Assembly: GCA_026214975.1 (NCBI GenBank)
Contig: CM047807.1
Span: forward strand, 67,063,824-67,127,823
Direction: 5' to 3'
Source of the DNA: Gentiana macrophylla
Lineage: Eukaryota; Streptophyta; Magnoliopsida; Gentianales; Gentianaceae
DNA length: 64,000 bases
The position numbers and the translations under genes were made by a program. Positions 31,843 to 42,270 of the stretch are shown piece after piece; the first letter of the stretch is position 1, and every line of letters begins with the position of its first letter. The notes below the pieces were generated by a model. The model did no database searches. It saw only the letters and a program-made list of their open reading frames with translations, and was not told the DNA's origin.

Positions 31843-34335
31843 CGTAAGGATCACTTCCCTCTTCCCTTCATTGATCAAATGCTCGAGAGACTGAGCGGAC
31901 ATGCGTTTTATTGCTTTCTTGACGGTTACTCGGGATACTATCAAATTCATATTTCACCCGAGGATCGTGAAAAGACCACTTTTACATGTCCATATGGAAC
32001 CTTCGCTTATAATAGAATGCCTTTTGGTTTGTGCAACGCACCAACAACGTTTCAAAGATGCATGATTTCTCTATTTGCTGATATGGTTGAAGATTTCCTA
32101 GAGATCTTTATGGATGATTTCTCCGTATTTGGAGACGACTTCAATTCATGTCTCACGCATCTAGCAAGAGTGTTGAAGAGATGTGAAGAGACAAATCTGG
32201 TGCTTAACTGGGAGAAATGTCATCTTATGGTTACTGAAGGTATAGTACTTGGCCACTGTATTTCTAAGAACGGTATAGAGGTGGATAGAGCAAAAGTTGA
32301 GGTAATTGAAAAACTGCCTCCACCAACCAATCTTAAGACATTGCGAAGTTTTCTTGGCCACGCAGGATTCTATCGTCGGTTTGTGAAGAAATTTTCCCTA
32401 ATCTCTCGACCTCTTACTGAGTTATTGGCCAAGGATGTGCCATTTGTGTTTACTAATGAGTGCAGGAAAGCTTTCAATAAGTTAAAGAGCATACTTATTA
32501 CTGCACCCGTTCTGATTGCGCCTGATTGGAATCTACCTTTTGAGTTGATGTGCGATGCAAGTGATACTGCTGTAGGTGCTACCTTAGGACAAAGAAAAGA
32601 CAAGATATTCAGGCCCATCTACTATGCTAGTCGAACTTTAAATGCCGCTCAAAGGAATTATGCAACTACTGAGAAAGAACTTCTGGCTGTTATCTTTGCG
32701 TTTGACAAGTTTAGATCTTATCTAGTAGGATCTAAAGTCACTGTTTGGATTGACCATACGGCTCTGAAGTATCTTTTAGCCAAACAAGATTCCAAACCAA
32801 GGTTATTGAGATGGATTCTACTAATGCAAGAATTTGATGTAGAAATCCGTGATAAGAAAGGATCTGAGAATCTGGTTGCGGATCATCTTTCCCATTTACA
32901 AATAGAGGATAATGAACCAATAACCGAGATTGGAGAAACATTTCCTGATGAACAACTATTCTCCATCACGGACATACATGGAAACGATGATTGCGCTGCA
33001 TTATCTTCGCGTATTGAGGTTATAAAAGAGAAGAAACAACCATGGTTTAAAGACATTGTGAATTATCTATCCGTGAAATACTTGCCACCAAATCTCAACC
33101 CCCAAGAAAGAAAGAAATTCTTCAAGGATCTTAGGCACTATTATTGGAAAGAGCCCTATTTGTTTAAGCTAGGATCCGACAATGTCTTTAGGAGATGTGT
33201 GCCGGAAGAAGAGATGTATGATATCCTTAGACATTGCCATGCTTATGAGGCCAGAGGACATTATGGAGGAGACAAGACTGCTGCGAAAGTTCTCCAGTGT
33301 GGTTTTTACTGGCCGACCTTGTTCAAAGATGCGCATCAATATGTTAAATCTTGTCATTCTTGCCAAATGACAGGAAATATCTCGAGAAGGAATGAAATGC
33401 CAATGAAGAATATCCTAGAGGCGGAACTCTTTGATGTTTGGGGTATTGATTTTGTGAGACCCTTTAATTCGTCTTTGTCCAACCGCTATATCTTAGTGGC
33501 AGTCGACTACGTGTCCAAATGGGTTGAGGCCATTGCTTCGCCTACTAACGACGTGAAGGTTGTACTGAAGTTCTTAAAGAAAAATATATTTACGCTGTTT
33601 GGAACCCCTCGTGCCATTATTAGTGATAATGGAAGCCATTTTTGCAATAGGCCGTTTGAAAATTTGATGATTAAGTACGGGGTTAGACACAAGTTAGCTA
33701 CTGCTTATCACCCTCAAACAAGTGGACAAGTTGAGGTTACAAATCCAGAAATAAAGCGCATTTTGGAGAAAACTGTGAATACGACTAGAAAGGATTGGTC
33801 GTTGCGATTAGATGATGCTTTATGGGCTTATAGGACTGCTTATAAGACGACTATTGGTATGTCCCCTTATAAGATTGTTTTTGGAAAAGCATGTCATCTA
33901 CCAGTTGAACTTGAACACCGTGCCATGTGGGCTACGCGTATGCTGAATTTTGATGAGAGTTTAGCTGGAGAAAGAAGGTTGTTAGAGTTGACTCGTCTAG
34001 TGGAGTTTCGTTTGGTAGCTTATGAGAATGCAAAAATATTTAAGGAGCGCACAAAGAAATTTCATGATAAGAAGATATTGGACCGCACTTTTAAGGAAGG
34101 CGATCTGGTTCTTCTTTACAATTCGCGCTTGAGACTCTTTCCTGGCAAGTTAAAATCACGATGGTATGGCCCTTATCGAGTGAGTAAGGTTTTCCCTTCT
34201 AGAGCAGTTGAGTTATTGAACCTTAAAGATCAATCCACCTTTGTGGTTAATGGACACCGTGTGAAACATTATATTGGTCTTGGTCAAGGAAATGAGGAGG
34301 AAGTCTTCACTCTTGAAGATCCCACCTATACTTAA
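31843..34335 (+). pseudogene. pol: RT, RNase H and integrase of element C (second part of pol)
   Basis: Continues the frame broken at 17298 with no base lost. RT holds the catalytic Asp pair in FMDDFSVFG (about 32107-32133) and [13 protein letters not shown]. RNase H has [14 protein letters not shown] and [10 protein letters not shown]. Integrase has the HHCC finger ([13 protein letters not shown]...CHSCQ), then Asp in WGIDF (about 33448), Asp in IISDNGSHF (about 33625) and Glu in SGQVEV (about 33733), a DD35E spacing. The C-terminal part reads [18 protein letters not shown] and [13 protein letters not shown]. This 831-codon stretch has no stop. FVRPF in place of the usual GPF is an oddity. 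Only the upstream stops and the E insertion inactivate it. Confidence 0.92.
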
Positions 34336-34351
34336 ACCATCATTGAGTTAA

Positions 34352-34365
34352 GTCGAGCTGACGAC
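34352..34365 (+). other. Post-pol hairpin of element C
   Basis: GTCG-AGCTGA-CGAC, 17 nt after the pol stop codon. Same hairpin as hairpin 1 of the two modules in E. The following TAAACTCAGAACTATTTCTT is shared with element B. Confidence 0.6.
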
Positions 34366-34810
34366 TATAAACTCAGAACTATTTCTTAAAAACTATCTTT
34401 CGCTTTTTTTTTTGTCTCGAATAAAGTAGCATGAGGCTATGTTTTTTTTTTCATCTCGCCATGTTCGATTCTAAGTTCGGAATAAACGAGGTTTTTTCCT
34501 TGATAGCCGACATGTGAGTTTTGTAGTTTTAACTCTTTGGTTTTCCGTGTCATTGGTTGTATGAAATAAAGTGGCTTAAACTGTTTTTGGATATTCTATA
34601 TCTAATTACTGCCACATTATTTTATAACTTCCATTGACATATTATTAACGGTTTCGTGGAGTTTCTGTTAGGTTTGCTTTAACAGGTTTTCGCTTGTTTC
34701 TCCACGACGTGCTTGGTCTACAACTACATTCTGCATCTACTTGAGAGCCGTTTTCAGAGCTAAGTCTTTTTCTTAAAATCTCATTTTTCTTTGTCATTGG
34801 GGACAATGCC

Positions 34811-34830
34811 AAGTTTAAGTGGGGGGTAGG
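34811..34830 (+). other. Internal PPT-like tract of element C
   Basis: AAGTTTAAGTGGGGGGTAGG, near-copy of the terminal PPT 960 bp downstream. Confidence 0.65.
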
Positions 34831-35773
34831 AGACTTAGCTATGCTATGATGCGTTATAATAAACAATTGAATGAAACGGTGAAAAATGAAAAAATTTGAA
34901 CAAATGCCAAATTAATTATCTCATACCCATAGAATTGTGAGTTCTTATACATAGAATTGATAGGGAAGGAACCAAGTTGCATGATTACGTGATCAGTTTA
35001 TACTTATGTGAATGTAAACTTAAGGATATTCATGCCTACTATTGCAAGTAGTTATTTACTATTCGATTACTCAAGTTTGAATCGACGAATACCGCGCAAA
35101 TTTTAATAACCAAGAATTATGTGTACATTGCGTAGATGATTGGTTATGCAGACTTAGAGTCGATATTTATCTGCTGATGTATTCTTATCTTCTAGCCATC
35201 TAAGCGGAGTAATAAGCTTGAGATTTATTTGTGTTTTAACAAAATGTTAAACACTGGGCTTGTAGTAACATTACCAAAGTAGCTTCGCGCTTGTGGTAAT
35301 ATTCAATGCTATTGACCAATCCGTGAAAGGGGATTCTTGCAATGCATAATTTACTTTTAAAGAAAGTTTCTTTCTTGAGATGTGTTAATGCGTGAAGCTA
35401 TGAAAATGCGAATAAATTCAAAAATTTTAAGAGGCTTTGAGTATTTTTCTCGGTCTCCAAGTCCAAAAACCTTATGGATGACGCTCTTGCTTATTCCACC
35501 ATGTCTTTACCCATTGCGAGGCTTAAGAAGCGGGAATGCTGATGTTGGTAGGTTAAGACTGCGAAATTAGCATAAACTTTAATCTTGCCACGAATATATA
35601 AAACTAAATGCACATGCACACATCACTTCGATTCATGACGAGTAGTGAATAATGGGTACCTTATGAGCATAAGTGGTATGAGTTGACTCGAGTTTCTTGT
35701 ATAAGTATGATTTGACCACGGGAAATGTTATCTTGGGGAATGACTTATTGATGCTTTGTTCGGGACGATCAAA

Positions 35774-35791
35774 GTCTATGTGGGGGGTAGT
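35774..35791 (+). other. Terminal polypurine tract of element C
   Basis: AGTCTATGTGGGGGGTAGT ends directly at the 3' LTR. Confidence 0.8.
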
Positions 35792-37339
35792 TGATGACGG
35801 TCAAATTATACTTGTAAAAGTCATCAACGTTGACCTTAAATCGAGATTAATAATATATTTTTGATATTAAATCACATGTTTATATGGATTATTTAATGTT
35901 ATGTGATTTATATTATATAATTTGGTATTTATCCATTTATATAATTTGGTATTTATCCGTTTTTATTTAAATATGATTTATTTTGTAGATTGGGATAATT
36001 TATGGAGGATAAATGCAAATGGAAGAATTAAATTACAAGATAAATCCAAGAAAATCCGGATGCATAGAAGATAAAGATCGGATAAGCATGACAAGAGCAA
36101 GCAAGCCAATCCGAAACTTGAGAGCACACATGCGGCGGCCCTTTCACACGCATAAGCGGGGGCGCATCTTATTTTCTTGAGATCGGCCGGGAGTTATCTC
36201 TATTTATTTTGATATTTTGAAGTATATCTCTTAATTAGCTTGAACCCCTATAAATAAAGGCAAGCATTACACACCATATACACTCCAGAATACAAATTCA
36301 CAACATTGTTTTTATTTTCAATATATGTTTTATTTATTTTATGTTCATTCATTACGGAGTCGTTTGAATCGCCGGTTAGAGATCGTATCGAGGAGTGGGA
36401 ATCACGCTCGTCTTCGAGGGTAATGTCTACTCTATTATGCAATCTTTATTCGTAGATCTAATTTATTTCGTGATGGAGTAGTCGTTTTGTGTATTGATTT
36501 TGTGATGTAGTTAATTTACGAACCCATGTTTATGTAGATCTGAGGCGTAAAAGGCGTTTTCACGAAAAACTGGTTGAGATCCGAGCTTTTCGGGATCGAG
36601 CCTATGTCTCGTTGGTAGCAAGATCTGTGATGTTCTTGATTTGTCTCGTGAACGGCCGACCACGCCAGGTTCTCTCGCTTTGTAATTCAAACGAGTAATT
36701 AAACCCGATCAACTTAATTATTTGTCATCGTAATTTAACATGAGACCTAAAAAGTGATTGTTACTTAGGACAGAGATTGAATCGGTGTCTAAGAAATACG
36801 CCTAACCATAGGAATGTTGCTCGAGATGAGGTTACGGTTTATACCGGCATCCCTAGTTTCGTAATTGTGTCAGAAGTTATATGAGATGGAGACTAAAAAT
36901 GTGAAGTCACGTAATGGAGACACGATGATCTAGATGGCCTACCCGGAGCTAGATCTATTTTAGGGATGACTCCGTAGTCGAATAATTAATCTTAAATGTC
37001 TTGTTTTGTCTCTCGTCGTCAATCTACATAGCATGGGGGAGTAATTACTACTAGCGTTATCAATCCCGTTTGTTAATCATTTATAAAACCTATAAAAATA
37101 AGTGTCGTTGTGTCTTTTGTTGGTTTTGTGTTTCTATTGTGTCAATTTTAATTATACGCTATTTGTTGGTCGTAGACCGCCTTTAATTTGCTTTTTAATT
37201 TAATAAGTCGTATTTCGTTTAAGCCGAGTCTCTGTGGGATCGACCTCGACTCTATCTAACAATACTACGATTGAACCTAGTTCTCTTGCTAGTGCGTTAT
37301 TTAGGTATCGAGTATTTTTATTACTTGGACCGTGCATCA
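35792..37339 (+). mobile_element. 3' LTR of element C
   Basis: 1548 bp, TGATGACGG to CGTGCATCA, followed by CAGAC. TATA at 36249-36258; U5 stem-loop at 36927-36955. Confidence 0.92.
36927..36955 (+). other. U5 stem-loop, 3' LTR of C
   Basis: GATCTAG/CTAGATC, identical to the 5' LTR copy. Confidence 0.6.
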
Positions 37340-37344
37340 CAGAC

Positions 37345-38312
37345 CTAACGGTGTACAGAACAAGGCTGAAAGGTCAAAAGGGTTGCATACCCCTTAGGCA
37401 TGCACCTAAAGTGTCCGGGGCGTGGGCCTAACCCCTCTGAGCATACAAATCATGTTTTAAGTGTGTTTCAAGAAATGTAACATGCATATATGTGTAATGC
37501 TTGTTCTTTGTATTTCTGTTAGCAGCGACTCAGCACCACAACTGAGTCCATTTATAGGGAGAAGGTGAGAGCCTCGAAAGCCTTTTGTCTAGGCCATGCA
37601 GAATGTTGGTTTAGTAGCCAAAGGTTCTTTTGATAATGTGCTCGGTAGATAATGTAGAATGTCTAGGACTAGATGTTCTTAGGAAGTCTTATACGTGAAT
37701 GAACCTAGGCAGTTAGATTAAATTTTTAATAAACATAATTTATCTGTCTATAAGCTAAAGCACCTGATTACTGGTGAGGCACGTTTTAACTTTGCAATAT
37801 GGGCCATACCACACGGACCAATCCGTTCCATATACGGTACTGAAGGATATGTCATGGAGTATACCATCACAATGCAAAGTGTCCTTTGATCATTTTGCAA
37901 CTTATCCTTGATTGGCCGAGATTTTCTAGTTGGACTAGTAGAAGGGAGTGTGCACTTTAAAACATAATTGATAGTGATTGTGGATCAATACTTGCAATAT
38001 ATTATATCTACATGTTAGTACCGATTCATCTACCACTTACCAAGTACGTAGTACTTACCCTATTTATTTTTGTTTCCCACCCCAAAAGGTGTGGTATAGT
38101 GTAAGTTGAGTATGAGTTTGCTTTGGAGCGATTCCTGAAGGAGTTGCATTTAACTTACCTCTCTGTTTATTATATATCTAGTATTGTGGGTATAAATTCT
38201 TCTTATCTTTTGTAAAGTTTAAAAAGGATAGTTTGCGGTTCTATTTATCAAGGTTGTAATGGATGTTTTATACATCGACCATTTTGTAAAAGTCGTTAAA
38301 TGAAGTCCTAGA
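37345..38312. other. Sequence between elements C and G, nothing recognised
   Basis: Continues the target sequence of C. No coding signal. A small inverted repeat GACTCAG...CTGAGTC lies near 37527-37548. It may belong to a still older element. Confidence 0.35.
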
Positions 38313-39520
38313 TGTTGAAATAGTGTCCTAAACCCAATCGGTTGGACCGGATCCAACCGGGGCGGATCATTTCTATTATTTCTTTATGTTTATACATATA
38401 TTAAATGGCTTTTCTGTTGACATATACTTGTTCTTTTAAAGAACCAATTGTGAATTGTTATATGATAACGTCCTTAGTATTAAACTGTGATAGAGAAACC
38501 ATGATAGGCGATTATGGTTGATGAGATCTCTAATCACTTTAACAAGTTTGATACTTAAATGTCTCTAGGCTGATGTACTATTAAACAGGGCATTGATAGT
38601 ATGAACAGGCTAGCACGTATTAGATGTCTTCTATCTTTAAGGGCAGGGGTAGATCTCGTCTATCGAAGTGTAGAGACACTTGGAATGTACGTGGACGTGT
38701 ATTATAGAATGCGTACGTTAGACTGACCCACTTACATTAAGTGTCGCACTATGTGGCAGTTGTGTAATTATCCTTTAGATCGGAGTCTACATGGTATCAC
38801 GGTGTGGATTGTCATGCTTTGACACTATTGAGGTTTACCCTAGCCACGGGGCGATCATGCAGTAGTGATTGGGTGTGATATTGAAGCATGCACAGTATAC
38901 ATGTTTGGTCTTCTGGAAATCGCGTACCCAATCAGAAGGGGTGAATATCCGAAAGGGCCTTCTTATAAGGAATGTCTTACTCTCGTGAATTTTTGTAAGG
39001 TGGAAGTAAATGATATCCAGATTATAAGATACGGTCGTTAATGTTTGACACTCGACGTACGACAGTATGGATATTATTACAGCGATGGGATTGTAACTTA
39101 CACGGTAACTATTTTACATGAAAGGTAGTAGTCATTGCATTTGACTCTTCCGATTATTGGGAGTCACGGTGTGTTGCTAGACGCTATCCCGTGATCGTTA
39201 GACAAGAAGGGCATTTTCGTAATTTTCAATTTGTGTCTATGACCAACATATTCGGAAGCCTATCGGGTCACACACATAAGAACATCTAGCCAAATTAAAA
39301 TGTGGTTATAGTTGATAACCAAATAAGAAAAGTTTATCTCAAGACTATAAAGGTTATAGTGGTAAATTAATATAGTGGTATTTATTTATTATGAATAAAT
39401 ATAATATTAATTATGTTGATTAATTAAATATACATATATTAGATATGTTTGCCGAAAATTATGTGTATAATGATTCACATTTATTTTGCAAATTAATTAA
39501 TCATAGTATTATATTAATTG

Positions 39521-39524
<4 letters not shown>

Positions 39525-39564
<40 letters not shown>
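39525..39564 (+). repeat. (AT)n microsatellite in LTR G
   Basis: About 20 uninterrupted AT units. Confidence 0.85.
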
Positions 39565-39568
<4 letters not shown>

Positions 39569-39871
39569 ATATGTATGTTAGGCGCCAGTTTCCAAGTACA
39601 TTAGATGTATTTGGATTGTGCACATTGATTGATAAAATAAATAATATTATCATATATTAATATTAGATATTAATGATTATTGATTTGCATACATGTGTAA
39701 ATTGATTTATGTTATAAGATAAATATAGTCAATATAAGATATTGACAATATATTGGAAATATTTAATATATGATATTAAATTAAATGAGATAAATCAATC
39801 AAGGAGATTTTCCTTATTTTATTGGGAAAATGTTTTCTTCTCCTCCACACCTCTTGGGGCGCCACCTCCTC

Positions 39872-39879
39872 TATATAAA
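39872..39879 (+). promoter_or_regulatory. TATA box in LTR G
   Basis: TATATAAA after CCTCCTC, about 370 bp before the LTR end. Confidence 0.6.
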
Positions 39880-40247
39880 GGAAGTGCGTGTCAAGCTCTT
39901 TTGTACATCACAATTCCAAGAGCTAATAGTTCTTGTGAAAATAGAGAGATTCTTAGGTGAGATTTTGAGAAAGAGAAAAGGTCGGTCTAGCAACCGGATT
40001 TTTCTAGTAGCAATCCAATGGTGGATTCCGTTGGGTTGTTCGTGTGGACTAGCGGTAGAGGCCGAACGCTTGGGCGGCTCCGTGCAGAACTACTCTCCTT
40101 AGATGGTCAAAGCGTCGATATTTTGGATCAACCAAGGTAACCACCGTCTACTAGCTTATTTGTTTATTGCTTAAACGAAGTCGATCTTGGGTAAAAGGAA
40201 ATCAAAATTTTGAATTCCGCTGCGTTCCCGCGTAGATTTCCTAACAG

Positions 40248-40259
40248 TGGTATCGGAGC
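40248..40259 (+). other. Primer binding site of element G (tRNA-iMet)
   Basis: TGGTATCGGAGC differs by one base from the usual TGGTATCAGAGC of plant Copia elements. Confidence 0.85.
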
Positions 40260-40675
40260 GAGGTTCGAGCCTGAGCAATAAGCATGTCATTTTGCGTAGT
40301 TAATTTTATCGTTTAAATCACGTAATTAAAAGATGAAATATTTTTTATTCAAAAAACGATACACGAAAAGAGAAAAAAAAAAGGGCGGCTTTTGGGGTGC
40401 TCGGCCGATCGGCGGCGGCACCCCCACCAGAAATTGCACCGGCGGCGGTGTCTCCCCCTTGGGGCGGTCGACGTCGGCTGGTGCATCTTTTTGGTGGATC
40501 CCAAAAAATTTTATTGTGTATTTTGTGTTTCAATATGGTTCATAGTTGTGATTGATATCTCTTTGTTTAGTTCTGTGATGTGGCTAACCAATGGTTCAAA
40601 TAGTTTGGGCTATTGAGATGCCACATGGCATTAATACAATATTGTCATTTTCAAACTTTGTTTGGAATAGGCCTA

Positions 40676-41094
40676 GGCCCTTTCCAAATATTTGATTTGG
40701 GAAAAGGCCTATGTCTAGGCCACTTCATAAATTTTGATTTTGGAAAGTGGCCAGGCATATGAAATAAAATATTGGCCTTTCCAAATTTTAATTTGGAATA
40801 GCCTAGGCCCTTTTCAAATATTTGATTTGTAAAAGGCCTAGGCCTAGGCCACTTCCAAAATTTTGATTTTGGAAAGTGGCCAGGCCTAAACCAAAATTAT
40901 TTGGCCTTTCCAAATATTTGATTTGAAAAAGGCCTAGGCCCTTTTCAAATACTTGATTTGTAAAAGGCCTAGGCCTAGGCCACTTCCAAAATTTTGATTT
41001 TTGAAAGTGGCCAGGCCTAAACTAAATTTGGTTTAGGAAGATGCCTTTTGGTTTAGGAAACCAAATGCATCCCTTTTGATTAGGAATCAAAAGG
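40676..41094 (+). repeat. String of ten hairpins in the leader of element G
   Basis: Three tandem units of about 130 bp, each made of up to three inverted repeats bounded by GGCC: 40676-40709, 40718-40752, 40774-40803, 40806-40838, 40847-40881, 40903-40934, 40937-40969, 40978-41012. Two perfect hairpins with an AGG loop follow: TTGGTTT-AGG-AAACCAA (41048-41064) and CCTTTTGATT-AGG-AATCAAAAGG (41072-41094). Confidence 0.85.
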
Positions 41095-42267
41095 AAAGAA
41101 ACAGAAGAGACTTAATTTTAATTTTGATTCATTTTTAGAATATTCTAATTAATTAAAATTGAAATCGGTTTAAAATTAATCGTTAATTTTATTTCGATTA
41201 AATCATTTAATTAACTAAATTTTAATTAGTTAATTGATTGGATAAAATTATTTAATAGATTAAATGTTAATTGACTAATTAAGACGCAAGTAGTTAAATT
41301 TTAATTTTATCTTTTTCATAAGATGTTATTGTATGGATTAGATATAGTTGATATAATATGATTATATGGACCCGATTGATCATGAACTCGACCGATAGGA
41401 TAGATGTGAATGATTTAAATTTTTCTGTTGGTTTAAAAATTGTCCTAAGCCGTTATGAATAATGTGACCTAGTTTATTTTCTGTATTTATCCCATTCCCG
41501 TTGGCTCCCCCGTGTACGGCGGGTGTATTTATTTTATTAGATAGAATTAAATGTAACAAGAATGGAGCAGAAGACGAAGATCAAAGAAAGAAGAAAATAA
41601 AGATCCCATTGGAGAATGGAGCATTAAAGATCCTATTGACGGTTGCAGCTACCTTTAGATTGTGACCCGCGGTTTCGTTAGTTTGTACTCGAAACCGCAC
41701 CTAGGAAAAGTCCATGATCATACTGGTTACTTTACGCATTTATTTATTTTGTGCTTGTATTTATTTTATATGATACGATAGACGCATGACTATGCACGAT
41801 CTAGATAAATGTGTATGATGTATGTCTATAGAGATAGATATATTTGATGAGACCGTAATTAAAATTAATTAAGTGAATTAATTTATGTAAATACTTCCAC
41901 AACAAAAATCAAGTCGAAATATTGTCTCCCAATATTATAGCGACAATGAAGAGTTTTTGTTCGGATCCAACTGATCGGCCCTTGTCGGGAGTTGACCTAC
42001 CACGGGTATATCGTCGTTATTGAGATATGATCGTATGAGATCTCACAAATATTGGGTTATGACTTGACTAGAGCATTGCGGTGATTGGCCCTCGTCTGGA
42101 CCGTCTTATTCTAGAGGCAAGGGGTTGACTACCACATAAATATGTGAATTGTCAAAGAGTTGACTAGTCAACGACCAAGAGTCACATATATAGAGATGTG
42201 ATTGGTAAGTGTTACATACCTTTCGAATTATTCCGGTTGATCGGCCCTCGTCGGGAATCGGGGTAAC
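41095..42267 (+). other. Element G interior, left part, no ORF
   Basis: AT-rich with further inverted repeats (for example AATTAACTAA...TTAGTTAATT near 41208-41235). GC-rich ORFs just upstream (40345-40616) have no recognisable content. Gag is not readable. The sequence ends at the CACTA target site CAG. Confidence 0.4.
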
Positions 42268-42270
42268 CAG

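Larger units (their letters stand above)
34336..35773 (+). other. Non-coding 3' spacer of element C
   Basis: No third ORF remains. It holds the post-pol hairpin (34352-34365), T-runs, an internal PPT-like tract (34811-34830, preceded by GGGGACAATGCC) and GTTCGGGACGATCAAAG (35759-35775). Confidence 0.6.
12399..37339 (+). mobile_element. Element C: Athila-type Gypsy retrotransposon, split by element E
   Basis: Complete element with LTRs of 1579 and 1548 bp (TGATGACGG...TGCATCA), tRNA-Asp PBS, gag-protease-RT-RNase H-integrase order and a 3' polypurine tract. It is flanked by the 5-bp target duplication CAGAC (12394-12398 and 37340-37344). Element E occupies 17299-31837, so C itself is about 10.4 kb. 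Family: the PBS, the gag type and the protease DLGAS motif are those of the Athila/Calypso branch of plant Gypsy elements. The third ORF typical of that branch is absent. The coding frame has three stop codons, so the copy is dead. Confidence 0.92.
38313..40246 (+). mobile_element. 5' LTR of element G (Copia type)
   Basis: About 1934 bp from TGTTGAAATAG to GATTTCCTAACA, ends that pair imperfectly as inverted repeats. It is followed by a tRNA-iMet PBS, so it is a 5' LTR. It contains an (AT)n run (39525-39564) and a TATA box (39872-39879). The expected target copy on the left is CTAGA (38308-38312). No 3' LTR is found in the window. Confidence 0.75.

Noticed and set aside
37340..38312. 3' LTR or PPT of another element left of G
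   Set aside because: No purine tract and no TG...CA structure; left unassigned.
40263..40276. GGTTCGAGCC resembling a tRNA B box
   Set aside because: No matching A box or cloverleaf; it lies just after the Copia PBS.
40333..40616. Overlapping GC-rich ORFs in the leader of G
   Set aside because: Glycine/serine/arginine-rich on both strands and caused by GGCGGC-type sequence; no conserved motif.
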